Assembly (NCBI RefSeq): GCF_005860805.1
Contig: NZ_VCEJ01000002.1
Coordinates: 248,001-312,000, forward strand
Source of the DNA: Dyadobacter luticola
GTDB taxonomy: Bacteria > Bacteroidota > Bacteroidia > Cytophagales > Spirosomataceae
DNA: 64,000 nt
Direction of reading: 5' to 3'
This document shows, in pieces, positions 52,174-61,098 of this stretch; position 1 is the first letter of the stretch, and every line of letters starts with the position of its first letter. Both the position numbers and the translations under genes were made by a program. Under the pieces are notes generated by a model. The model saw only the letters and a list, made by a program, of their open reading frames with translations, made no database searches and was not told where the DNA came from.

Positions 52174-52824
52174 ATGAAGACAGTGTTATTGGTGGAAGAC
52201 CATTCCATCGTGAGAATGGGGGTAAAGTTGCTCATAGAGGATTTTCTGCCATCTGTTAACGTCATTGAAGCCGGCAGCTTTAACGAAACTTTGCGGCATT
52301 TACAGTCCAGGTATTTTGATCTGGTGATTCTGGATGTCAAAATTCCGGGCGGCGAAGGCTTTAACATGATCGATAAGATCAAGGCGATACAAAGCAAGGT
52401 GAAAGTCCTGATTTTCTCGTCACAGGATGAGGAGCTTTATGCAATCCATTATTTCAAAGCAGGCGCAAGCGGTTATTTGCCCAAAGATTCTTCGAATGAA
52501 GAACTGGAAAGAGCAATCACCTCGGTATTGAATGGTGGTACGTATATCAGTCATGTTGTACAAAGCCAGCTCATCACCAGCAGCATGCTTGAAAGAGAAA
52601 GCAAGGACAGTCCGCTGGAAATATTATCGAACCGCGAGCTGGAAATTATGGATATGCTGCTGATCGGTAAATGGACAAAGGACATTGCTATTGACCTGAA
52701 TATCAAGGAAAGTACAGTGAGTACCTACAAGGCCAGGATCTTTGAGAAGCTGGATGTGACCAACATTCTGGAATTGTTCAAAAAAGTGGAAATTTATAAA
52801 AAACAGAAGGCAAGAATACATTGA
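52174..52824 (+). CDS. NarL/FixJ-type response regulator with LuxR output domain
   Basis: 216 residues. Receiver domain with acidic pair LLVEDHS, phospho-acceptor Asp54 (LVILDVKIPGGEG), FSSQDEE and GYLPKDSS; C-terminal LuxR helix-turn-helix LSNRELEIMDMLLIGKWTKD, IAIDLNIKESTVSTYKARIF, EKLDV. Likely partner of the upstream kinase. Confidence 0.93.
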   Translation: MKTVLLVEDHSIVRMGVKLLIEDFLPSVNVIEAGSFNETLRHLQSRYFDLVILDVKIPGGEGFNMIDKIKAIQSKVKVLIFSSQDEELYAIHYFKAGASGYLPKDSSNEELERAITSVLNGGTYISHVVQSQLITSSMLERESKDSPLEILSNRELEIMDMLLIGKWTKDIAIDLNIKESTVSTYKARIFEKLDVTNILELFKKVEIYKKQKARIH

Positions 52825-52911
52825 CACTCAACGTTAGGCTTTTTTAAAAACCCGGATCGTCTCCGGTAACAGTTAAAAATCTCCTCACAACAACAACGAT
52901 TTTTTATTTTC

Positions 52912-53046
52912 ATGGAAAGGGCTGTCAATTATCCCAAATCGGCGGAATTGCCTTTTTTTGGCGCTGTTATACTTACAGTAACAATGGGCTCCGCACTCTG
53001 GACTTCATTCATTTATTTTATTTACTACCTCTTGCTCATCAGGTAG
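52912..53046 (+). CDS. Candidate 44-residue single-pass membrane protein
   Basis: A short frame (ATG at 52912, TAG at 53044) encodes a polar N-terminus (MERAVNYPKSAELP) and one long hydrophobic segment (FFGAVILTVTMGSALW, then IYFIYYLLLIR). The gene falls in the 430-bp gap between the response regulator and the DUF2723 gene. A terminator-like hairpin lies 85 bp downstream. Alternatively a chance frame; I give it only moderate weight. Confidence 0.45.
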   Translation: MERAVNYPKSAELPFFGAVILTVTMGSALWTSFIYFIYYLLLIR

Positions 53047-53131
53047 TTCCCGCATTTGTTCTTTACAAAATCAGTCGCCCGGCAAAATCGGACGACTCAT
53101 TTTCTTGTCATGTATATCGCGGTTGTTAAAG

Positions 53132-53174
53132 AAAGTTAAACCGCACATTCCGGCCGTTTGCGTTAACTTTTTTT
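53132..53174 (+). terminator. Intrinsic terminator after the small membrane ORF
   Basis: Stem aaagttaa (53132-53139) with ttaacttt (53163-53170), inner arms cgca / tgcg (53142-53145 and 53159-53162), then a run of T. It sits between the regulator/44-residue ORF and the DUF2723 gene. Confidence 0.8.
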
Positions 53175-53254
53175 AAGAATGCGCCTGCCTGCGCTTCCGG
53201 GCAGTGTCGATAGTTTTGGGCACGATTTCCAACGCGACCTAAAACACCCGGATC

Positions 53255-56233
53255 ATGACAACGCCTTTTAAAAAATGGAACAACATTACCAGCTGGACTG
53301 TATTTGCAGTCGCCCTGGTCACTTACCTGATGACCATGGAGCGCACGGCCAGCTTCTGGGACTGCGGCGAATTTATTGCCTGCGCATTCAAGTTGCAGGT
53401 GCCGCATCCGCCCGGCGCACCATTTTTTCTGCTGATCGGCCGCTTGTTTTCACTCCTTGCCCTGGGTGATGTGATGCAGGTCGCTTATTGGGTGAACATG
53501 GTTTCGGTTTTGAGCAGCGCATTCACTATTTTTTTTCTGTACAAAACCATTTCGATGCTGGCGGTCAAGCTGGTAGGTAAAAAGACTGATGCGCTGGACA
53601 ATGCAGAAATGGCACTGATCATGGGCTCGGGCGTGATCGGCGCGCTGGCTTATGCCTGGTCCGATTCATTCTGGTTTTCGGCTGTCGAGGCGGAAGTTTA
53701 CGGCATGTCGTCCTTTTTTACAGCGATCGTGATCTGGTCGGTTTTTAAATGGGAGCGTGTGGAAGATTCGGCTACAGAGAATCGCTGGCTGATCTTAACT
53801 GCTTATCTGGTAGGACTTTCCATCGGTGTACACTTACTCAATCTGGTCACAATCCCCGCATTAGCCCTGGTTTATTATTTTAAAAAATATCCAAAACCAA
53901 CATTCTTCGGCGGCTCGGTGGCATTTTTGGCAGGGTTGCTCATTTTGGGTATCATCAACTCCGGCATTATTCCGGGGCTTCCCGAGCTGGCTGGCAAATT
54001 TGAGATCTTCTTTGTCAATTCGCTGGGGCTGCCTTACAATTCCGGCGTAACGTTTTTTATCGTGCTCTTCCTGGGCACATTGGTCTGGGCTATTCGCTTT
54101 TCACATCGGACAGGCAGGGTGATGCTCAATACCGCATTGCTGTCTTTTGCGTTTGTGCTGGTGGGTTACTCTTCCTACGCGATGGTCCTGGTGCGCTCCG
54201 CTTATAATCCGCCCATCAATGAAAATAATCCGAGCGGCGTGCTGCGGTTTGTTTATTATTTAAAAAGAGAACAGTATGAAAGCCGCCCGCTACTCTACGG
54301 GCCATCATTTATTTCGCGTCCCGTCAGTCAGGACCGGGGCTCGCCGGTTTATATTCAAAAAGACGGTAAGTATGTAATTATCGACTACAAGCCGGTGTAC
54401 GGCTACGAACCTGGCAGCAGTATGCTTTTTCCGAGAATGTACAGCTCGCAGCCGGGGCATCCGCAGCTTTATCAGCAAATGACAGGTTTGGCGCCTGGTG
54501 AAAAACCCACCATGAAACAAAACCTGACCTACCTGTTTTCCCATCAACTCGGGCACATGTACTGGCGTTATTTTCTCTGGAATTTTGTCGGCCGGGAGAG
54601 CGACCAGGAAGGTGCGGGCGTAATGCTGCCGTGGGATTCTGTGAAAAAATATCCCTTTTCGATCCGGGAAAACCGGGGCCACAACAACTTTTTTATGCTG
54701 CCCTTTTTACTGGGGCTTTTCGGGATCGTTTTCATGTTTTCCAAATCTAGAAAAGATTTGCTGGTGCTCGGGCTGCTCTTTGTACTGACCGGCGCAGCAT
54801 TGGTTGTCTACCTCAACTCACCGCCCTCTGAACCGCGCGAACGTGACTACATTTACGTCGGTTCGTTCTATATTTTCTGTATGTGGGTGGGCGTAGGTGT
54901 GATGGCCGTGGCGAATTTTTTAAATAAAATCATTAAGAAACCAGCCTTACAAGCCGGCATGGCGGTTGCTGCAAGTGTGTCGGTGCCGGTGGTTATGATC
55001 GCGGCGGGCTGGGATAACCATGATCGCAGTAACCGGTATCATTCAGTTGATTTCGCCAGGAACCTGCTGAACTCCTGCGCGCCGAATGCCATACTTTTTA
55101 CCGGAGGGGATAATGATACATTCCCGCTCTGGTATGTACAGGAAGTGGAGGGTTTCAGGACGGATGTGCGGGTTTGCGTGCAGACTTTCTTGGGAGCCGA
55201 CTGGTACATTCAGCAGCTGAAACGAAAGATCAATCAATCGGACGCGCTGCCTTTCACATTGGATACCAGCCAATACCTCACCGGAAAAAACGAGTATGTG
55301 CCTTTCTACGAAATCGCGTCGGTGAAAAATGGTATCAACCTCAAAGAATACCTGGATCTCATCAAGCACGAAAATAAGGCGATACAGGTGCCGCTGACCT
55401 CCGGCGAAATGACTTCGATTTTACCTTCATCCACTTTATTTCTTCCTGTCGATAAAAAAGCAGTAGGTGCGATGGGTATCGTGAAAAAAGAATTGGAACC
55501 CTATCTCACCGATTCCATGAGCTGGAACATTGGTGACAAAGACCTTTTTAAATTTGATTTGGTTATGCTGGATGTCATCGCGAGCAATAATTGGAAACGC
55601 CCGATCTATTTCTCCTCCACGATGGGCTCGACGCATAACCTCGGCTTGCAGGAATATTTGCAGCAGGAAGGCTACGTGTACCGGCTTCTTCCCGTGCGTG
55701 TCGAGGGCGCGACGGATGGATATGTCAATTCCGACGTGATGTATGACAACCTCATGAACAAGACTTTCTGGCGCGAAATGAACAACCCGAAAGTATATTA
55801 CGATGATACTTACAAAGGTGCGCCGGTAGTGACCGCCAGGCTTTCATTTTTGCGGCTTGCGCAGCAGCTGATCGCGGAAAAGAAACTGGATAAGGCCAAA
55901 AAAGTGGTGGACAAGGCGATGGCCGTTATGCCTGACGATACCATTCCATTTGACCAGGTATCCGTCGGATTTATAGGGCCGCTTTTTGAGGTGGGTGAAA
56001 ATAAAAAGGCGCTGGACTCGGCCAGGACGATGGCGCTGCGCTCGGATGAAAACCTGACTTGGATCAAAGAACAAGGTGGCCAGCGCAACCGGGATGTGAA
56101 TGTGGATCTGTTTATCCTGCAAAGTATTGTACAGGAATGCCGGCGGGCCAATCAGGTGAAGGAAGCGGATCAGTACGAGGCCATTTTCAAAAAACATTTG
56201 CTCGCATTTAACATGTACGACGGAGAAAAATAA
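53255..56233 (+). CDS. DUF2723 membrane protein (GT-C/PMT-like)
   Basis: 992 residues. DUF2723 signature at the start: MTTPFKKWNNITSWTVFAVA, then FWDCGEFIACAFKLQVPHPP and GAPFFLLIGRLFSLLALGDV with the acidic loop of the GT-C fold. Around ten membrane segments follow up to residue about 590, then a large soluble part with FTGGDNDTFPLWYVQEVEGF and TPR-like helices at the C-terminus. Its function is likely protein or lipid glycosyl transfer at the membrane, by fold; no substrate is known here. It is 60 bp upstream of the GH13 gene. Confidence 0.92.
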   Translation: MTTPFKKWNNITSWTVFAVALVTYLMTMERTASFWDCGEFIACAFKLQVPHPPGAPFFLLIGRLFSLLALGDVMQVAYWVNMVSVLSSAFTIFFLYKTISMLAVKLVGKKTDALDNAEMALIMGSGVIGALAYAWSDSFWFSAVEAEVYGMSSFFTAIVIWSVFKWERVEDSATENRWLILTAYLVGLSIGVHLLNLVTIPALALVYYFKKYPKPTFFGGSVAFLAGLLILGIINSGIIPGLPELAGKFEIFFVNSLGLPYNSGVTFFIVLFLGTLVWAIRFSHRTGRVMLNTALLSFAFVLVGYSSYAMVLVRSAYNPPINENNPSGVLRFVYYLKREQYESRPLLYGPSFISRPVSQDRGSPVYIQKDGKYVIIDYKPVYGYEPGSSMLFPRMYSSQPGHPQLYQQMTGLAPGEKPTMKQNLTYLFSHQLGHMYWRYFLWNFVGRESDQEGAGVMLPWDSVKKYPFSIRENRGHNNFFMLPFLLGLFGIVFMFSKSRKDLLVLGLLFVLTGAALVVYLNSPPSEPRERDYIYVGSFYIFCMWVGVGVMAVANFLNKIIKKPALQAGMAVAASVSVPVVMIAAGWDNHDRSNRYHSVDFARNLLNSCAPNAILFTGGDNDTFPLWYVQEVEGFRTDVRVCVQTFLGADWYIQQLKRKINQSDALPFTLDTSQYLTGKNEYVPFYEIASVKNGINLKEYLDLIKHENKAIQVPLTSGEMTSILPSSTLFLPVDKKAVGAMGIVKKELEPYLTDSMSWNIGDKDLFKFDLVMLDVIASNNWKRPIYFSSTMGSTHNLGLQEYLQQEGYVYRLLPVRVEGATDGYVNSDVMYDNLMNKTFWREMNNPKVYYDDTYKGAPVVTARLSFLRLAQQLIAEKKLDKAKKVVDKAMAVMPDDTIPFDQVSVGFIGPLFEVGENKKALDSARTMALRSDENLTWIKEQGGQRNRDVNVDLFILQSIVQECRRANQVKEADQYEAIFKKHLLAFNMYDGEK

Positions 56234-56264
56234 CGTCGGTCGCCTGATGGCATTGCTTTTTTAC

Positions 56265-56296
56265 CATGGGTCAGAAACACAATATTCTGACCCATG
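56265..56296 (+). promoter_or_regulatory. Perfect hairpin enclosing the GH13 start codon
   Basis: catgggtcagaa (56265-56276) and ttctgacccatg (56285-56296) form a 12-bp perfect stem with an 8-nt loop, and the ATG at 56294-56296 lies at its 3' end. In an RNA the start codon would be base-paired. It may also be a dyad operator. Confidence 0.6.
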
Positions 56297-57922
56297 CTTG
56301 AAGAACTTTGGTATAAAAATGCAGTGATATACAGCCTCGATCTCGAAACGTTTATGGACGGAAACGACGACGGGGTAGGCGATTTTGAAGGACTTTGCAA
56401 CCGCTTGGATTACCTGCACGCGCTGGGCCTCGACACCATCTGGCTGGCACCTTTCCAGCCGACGCCCAACCGCGATAACGGATATGATATCAGTGATTTT
56501 TACGGCGTAGACCCCCGCCACGGTTCCAGTGGCGACTTCGTTGATTTTATACATAAAGCCAGAAAGCTCGGGATCAAAGTCATCATTGACCTGGTTGTAA
56601 ACCATACCTCCGACCAGCACCGCTGGTTCAAGGAAGCAAGCTCGTCCAAAGACAATCCGAAGCGCGACTGGTATGTGTGGTCGGATAAAAGACCCAAGAA
56701 CTGGAACAAGGGAATGGTTTTCCCCGGTGTGCAGAAGGCGACCTGGACCAAACATAAAGATTCCAAATCCTATTATTTCCACCGTTTTTACGATTTCCAG
56801 CCGGACCTGAATACGGATAACCCGGAAGTTCGCGAGGAGATCAACCGCATTATGGGCTACTGGCTCGAACTTGGCATAGCCGGGTTTCGCGTGGATGCCG
56901 TACCTTTTATTCTTGAATCGCCGTCGCTTGATGGTAAGGAAATTCCGCTGCATTTTGAATATCTCAAAGCTATGCGCAGCTTTTTGCAGTGGAGACGGGG
57001 CGATGCCGTGTTGCTGGGAGAAGCAAACGTGCTACCGAAAGAAAGCAAAAAATATTTCGGCGAGGATGGTGACGGCATTCACCTCATGTTCAATTTTTTC
57101 GTTAACCAATATACATTCTACGCGCTCGCGACCTCGGATTCCACGCCGCTGATCAAAGCGCTCGAGGCCACCCGCGAAATTCCTCAAATGAGCCAGTGGG
57201 CGCACTTTCTGCGTAACCACGACGAGCTCGATCTGGGCCGGCTTACCGACGAAGAACGCCAGAAAGTTTTCGAAAGATTTGGCCCCGAGAAAGAAATGCA
57301 GCTTTACGACCGCGGGATCCGGAGGAGACTTTCGCCCATGCTCGGCAATCGTGCGCAGACGGAACTAGCTTACAGTCTCATGTTTTCGCTGCCCGGTACG
57401 CCTGTAATACGCTACGGCGACGAGATAGGAATGGGGGATGATCTTTCGCTGCCAGAGCGAGAAGCCGTGCGGACGCCGATGCAATGGTCGTCCGAAAGCC
57501 AGGGCGGTTTTTCCAAAGCAAGCCACCTCGTCAATCCGGTCATCAAGGAAGGATATTATGCCTATGATCACATGAATGTGGAAAACCAGCGCCGTGACCC
57601 TTCTTCTCTGCTCAACTGGATGACTTCGCTGATCCGCCTCCGAAAAGAATGTCCGGAAATCGGATACGGTAACTGGGAGATTATGGAGACGGGATACAAG
57701 CAAATCCTGGGGATGAAATATACGTGGAAAAGCAGGGTGCTGCTGATCTGGCATAATTTCGAGGAGAAGTCCCTGGAACTTGTTGTACCTGAGGAGCAAG
57801 CGCGCACGGGAAGGCTTGTAGACCTGATGAACAACATTGAAAGTGTGCTCGATGAAAAAGGACGGCATACCATTACGCTCGAAGCTTACGGGTATCGCTG
57901 GTTCCGCGCTTGCACCGGCTAA
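56294..57922 (+). CDS. GH13 alpha-amylase-family enzyme (trehalose synthase/maltose-glucosyl type)
   Basis: 542 residues. The barrel motifs are complete: LDTIWLAPFQPTPNRDNGYD, VIIDLVVNHTSDQHRWF, GFRVDAVPF with nucleophile Asp201, LLGEANV with acid/base Glu243, FLRNHDELDL with Asp310. The N-terminal LWYKNAVIYSLDLETFMDGN and the position of the motifs fit the trehalose synthase-like subfamily (GH13_16). No signal peptide. It would act on maltose/trehalose or alpha-glucans in the cytoplasm; an isomaltase role cannot be excluded. Confidence 0.9.
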   Translation: MLEELWYKNAVIYSLDLETFMDGNDDGVGDFEGLCNRLDYLHALGLDTIWLAPFQPTPNRDNGYDISDFYGVDPRHGSSGDFVDFIHKARKLGIKVIIDLVVNHTSDQHRWFKEASSSKDNPKRDWYVWSDKRPKNWNKGMVFPGVQKATWTKHKDSKSYYFHRFYDFQPDLNTDNPEVREEINRIMGYWLELGIAGFRVDAVPFILESPSLDGKEIPLHFEYLKAMRSFLQWRRGDAVLLGEANVLPKESKKYFGEDGDGIHLMFNFFVNQYTFYALATSDSTPLIKALEATREIPQMSQWAHFLRNHDELDLGRLTDEERQKVFERFGPEKEMQLYDRGIRRRLSPMLGNRAQTELAYSLMFSLPGTPVIRYGDEIGMGDDLSLPEREAVRTPMQWSSESQGGFSKASHLVNPVIKEGYYAYDHMNVENQRRDPSSLLNWMTSLIRLRKECPEIGYGNWEIMETGYKQILGMKYTWKSRVLLIWHNFEEKSLELVVPEEQARTGRLVDLMNNIESVLDEKGRHTITLEAYGYRWFRACTG

Positions 57923-58237
57923 TTTCGTCGATATACATTTGTAATAATTATTTAGTAAATACTACACAGCCAAGCCAGGAAAATATTATTTTTCCATTTA
58001 TTTTTATAGGCAAAATAATCCACTACCCTCTATCTTGATCGTTCGCCCAGGCCGGGCTACTTTGTTCACATCGAACTAGTTTTTGGCGCTTTTTAGGAAT
58101 ATCTGTACAAAGCATAGGCCTCCAAAATGAGGCAGGATTGCGCAGGTTTTTTGTTTGACACCACACCAAATCGTTCTTTTCAAATTGGACTAATCCAACT
58201 CAGACTGGATGATGCGGTTTTTTTACGACTCACTTAT
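57923..58237. other. Intergenic region, nothing recognised
   Basis: 315 bp between the GH13 stop and the ankyrin gene. I see no RNA gene, terminator or repeat here. The frame that continues upstream of 58238 gives no recognisable protein. Confidence 0.5.
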
Positions 58238-59500
58238 ATGAATACCACAGACGTACTTCCTCTGATAGAAACGCCGACCCTGGATTATTATGAAAGTAAA
58301 GCCTGCGAGCTTTTCGAATCCTGCAAAACAGTCAGTAATTATACCATTCAACATATCCGGAAATATCATCCCGACCCGGATAAACTGGCTGACGTAAACC
58401 GGCTGCTGCAAAATTTCAGCCTCGACGATGCGCGGCTGATACTGGCACGCGAGCACGGATTTTCTGATCTGGAAACATTTATTTCCCACATTTGTGAGTT
58501 AGCTCGTGAAGGCTCGCAGGTGCAGAAATTTGAGCGGGCGGTGGACGCGATCGTTCGCGGCGATGCCGAAACTTTGGAATTTCTCATCGCCTCTGATCCA
58601 AGAATTGTGCGCTCACGCTCTTCCAGGGCGCATGAAGCTACCTTGCTGCATTATGTGGCCGCAAACGGACTTGAAATTTACCGCCAGGAAACGCCGGCGA
58701 ACATTGTTGAGATAGCAGAACTGCTTCTTTCAAAAGGCTGCGAGGTGGATGCGCTGGCAAAGGTATTCGACAATCGCCTGGCAACAACCCTGGAATTAAC
58801 CGTTTCCAGTGGACATTCTGCCGCGGCAGGCGTGCAGTCGGCTTTGGTTGAAAAGTTGCTGGATCATGGCGCAAAAGTGAATGGTGTGCTCGACGACAGC
58901 TCTCCGCTGGTCACCGCCTTGTATCACCGACATGCCGGAGCTGCGGAAACATTAGCAGCTCGCGGTGCCAGGATCGACAATGTGGTAACTGCTGCGGCGA
59001 TGGGGAGGCGTGAAATACTGGCGCAATACCTCGATGAAAATGGAAAGGTAACTGCCGACGCGCCGATACTGAATGTTGGCTGGCTGCCCAGGATGAAAAC
59101 ACCTCAGGAAAACCTTGAACTGGGATTTGTATGGGCTGCGATGTTGAACCGTGTCGATACTGTTTCTTATTTGCTTGACAATCACATTAACCTGCTTTCC
59201 CGTGATCATAAGCAGTGGACAGCGCTGCATTGGGCGGCTTACCTGGGTCACCTGGAAATTGTCGATCTATTGTTAAAAAGGCGGGCGCCGCTGGAAGCAA
59301 GGCATGAAATAGGGGGGACGGTACTGGACCAGACACTATGGGCCACGATCAACCGCGGAGTGAGCCCGGACCATGTAGAAATCATCAGAAAGCTGATCGA
59401 GGCAGGAGCAAAAATTCACTCCTGGTGGCATTTTGCAACCCTCACGCCGCCGCTGGACGACCGTATTGCCGATTTATTGATGGAGTTTGATAATTCCTGA
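58238..59500 (+). CDS. Ankyrin-repeat protein with helical N-terminal domain
   Basis: 420 residues from the ATG at 58238 (MNTTDVLPLIETPTLDYYES). Residues 1-100 form a helical domain (IRKYHPDPDKLADVNRLL, LDDARLILAREHGFSDLET). Ankyrin units follow, for example TLLHYVAANGLEIYRQETPA, SALVEKLLDHGAKVNG-type units and WTALHWAAYLGHLEIVDLLL, the last being the clearest, and end in LIEAGAKIHSWWHF. No signal peptide, so probably cytoplasmic and a binding scaffold. A longer frame from 58127 exists but lacks a recognisable start. Confidence 0.85.
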   Translation: MNTTDVLPLIETPTLDYYESKACELFESCKTVSNYTIQHIRKYHPDPDKLADVNRLLQNFSLDDARLILAREHGFSDLETFISHICELAREGSQVQKFERAVDAIVRGDAETLEFLIASDPRIVRSRSSRAHEATLLHYVAANGLEIYRQETPANIVEIAELLLSKGCEVDALAKVFDNRLATTLELTVSSGHSAAAGVQSALVEKLLDHGAKVNGVLDDSSPLVTALYHRHAGAAETLAARGARIDNVVTAAAMGRREILAQYLDENGKVTADAPILNVGWLPRMKTPQENLELGFVWAAMLNRVDTVSYLLDNHINLLSRDHKQWTALHWAAYLGHLEIVDLLLKRRAPLEARHEIGGTVLDQTLWATINRGVSPDHVEIIRKLIEAGAKIHSWWHFATLTPPLDDRIADLLMEFDNS

Positions 59501-59680
59501 ACTTCATATTTGCTTAACAATCAGTGCATTAAAAGCTTCGCAATTTCTTAATGGTAACAAATCCAGAATGTTATGGATTTTGTTGTTATATATCAAAACT
59601 GTGTAGAAAAATGCTGGGAACCGAAGTTGTGAAAACTTATCTTGCAACCGATATATCTCAACCATATTTAGTTTTTACAC

Positions 59681-60607
59681 ATGCTTACTTCTTCAATTCG
59701 GTTATTTATACCGGTTTTGCTATGCGCATACTGGCTCCTTGTTACACCGCTGTACGCACAAAATACGCTGGAATTTGTGCAGGACGGAATCAATAACAGT
59801 TATCCGCTGCCCGTCCCCAAAGGGCCGACCTCTATTCCGCAGACGCTCACATTTTTTCTGAATAACAACGGCAGCACCGACGACGGCATCTATTTTCAGA
59901 AGGCCCCTCGAAACATTTCTGTCACATTCAGCTTCGACGATCAGAAGTATGTGACAGTTCCGCAGCATGTTACCGGTCTTACATTCGGTGCTGCATCGGG
60001 GGCGAGCAGCAGCCAGATAAAGGCGGTTCCGGTTGTGAACAGCAGTTATTATTATGTAGATACCACCCGGACAATTTTCACGGCGCATCCGAATGGTCCG
60101 GTCGGGCGGGGGATCAATTTATATGTCAATGCGGGTTTACAGATTTTCCTTTCCGCGAAGCCGCTGCTGCTGTCGAATGCGCCGAAGTCCGATACGAGCC
60201 GGTATTATTATGGAAAATTGCGTTTGCAGTTCAGCCGACCGGTAACAGACCCGGTAATTTCCTTCATGGGCTTGGGCGCTACCACCAATTTTGCCAATAA
60301 AAAACTGGGTTTTGCTACTGAGTTGGAGCTTCAAACACCGGGTCTTACCCTCACGAAATTGTCAGGAAACAAGGATATGCTGATTGATCCTTCAAAAAAG
60401 AAAATCCTTCACGCTAGAACCATCATCACCGGCGGCTGCGATACCGGTGCAGCCTGTGGCAGCGTAGTAGTGAAAGGCTCGCAAATCACGACTTTGATTT
60501 TCGGGGTCTATCTGCGGGCCGACGGCGGTCAGGGCGTTTGGGGAACAGAAAAAGTGACGAATTCCGGCGATATGTGGCACATTACTGTAACACTGCCCGA
60601 GCAGTAA
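59681..60607 (+). CDS. Secreted protein of unknown function
   Basis: 308 residues with a signal peptide (LFIPVLLCAYWLLVTPLYAQ). The rest is beta-rich, with PQTLTFFLNNNGSTDDGIYF, GKLRLQFSRPVTDPVISFMG and a Cys pair (GGCDTGAACGS) near residue 255. It looks like a surface adhesin or a head domain cut to stand-alone size, but I know no family. It overlaps the end of the HxlR gene on the other strand by 26 bp. Confidence 0.7.
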   Translation: MLTSSIRLFIPVLLCAYWLLVTPLYAQNTLEFVQDGINNSYPLPVPKGPTSIPQTLTFFLNNNGSTDDGIYFQKAPRNISVTFSFDDQKYVTVPQHVTGLTFGAASGASSSQIKAVPVVNSSYYYVDTTRTIFTAHPNGPVGRGINLYVNAGLQIFLSAKPLLLSNAPKSDTSRYYYGKLRLQFSRPVTDPVISFMGLGATTNFANKKLGFATELELQTPGLTLTKLSGNKDMLIDPSKKKILHARTIITGGCDTGAACGSVVVKGSQITTLIFGVYLRADGGQGVWGTEKVTNSGDMWHITVTLPEQ

Positions 60608-60998
60608 CGCCCGCTTCCGCTCTTGCATCGCTTCTGATTTTGGCCCGGTGCATTTCACCCCAGTTGATGAGCGAGCTCAGCACTGGATCGAGGGTGTCGC
60701 TGTAATCCGTCAGTTCATATTCAATGATAACTGTCGGATCGGTATACACGATCCGTTTTACAAAACCATTCATTTCGAGTTCTTTCAATTCATTGGAGAG
60801 CACCCGCGCCGAAATGCCGGAAATACTCCGCTGCAAATCATTGAACCGCATATTTCCTTCTGAGAGGGCCAAAATCACCCGCAATTTCCACTTCCCGCCA
60901 ATCGCGTAGAGGGCATCACCCATCGCGGCCAACTTTCCGTTGCATTCCACAACCGTGGGTTTCGAATCTTCCTGGTGCTTGCGCATATCTGTTCGCAA
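60582..60998 (-). CDS. HxlR-family transcriptional regulator
   Basis: 138 residues. The HxlR winged helix is clear: MGDALYAIGGKWKLRVILAL, RFNDLQRSISGISARVLSNE, LKELEMNGFVKRIVYTDPTV and IEYELTDYSDTL. The Cys in VVECNGKL, where redox-active HxlR members carry a sensor Cys, is retained. It is transcribed away from the region at 61000-61098, where an operator-like dyad lies. Confidence 0.92.
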   Translation of the reverse strand: MRTDMRKHQEDSKPTVVECNGKLAAMGDALYAIGGKWKLRVILALSEGNMRFNDLQRSISGISARVLSNELKELEMNGFVKRIVYTDPTVIIEYELTDYSDTLDPVLSSLINWGEMHRAKIRSDARAEAGVTARAVLQ

Positions 60999-61026
60999 TC
61001 TAAAAGGTCACCACTAACCTTTTGTA

Positions 61027-61048
61027 TACTACTAATATTTAGTTAGTA
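61027..61048. promoter_or_regulatory. Candidate HxlR operator
   Basis: tact...agta flanking an inner dyad actaa-tat-ttagt (61031-61043) upstream of the HxlR gene, with a plus-strand TAnnTTTG box (taattttg, 61057-61064) beside it. HxlR operators of other bacteria have a similar TACT-AGTA frame. The assignment is inference. Confidence 0.4.
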
Positions 61049-61098
61049 AAGATAGGTAATTTTGTTGTAAACAAAAACAGATATGAAAGCGAAAAAAG

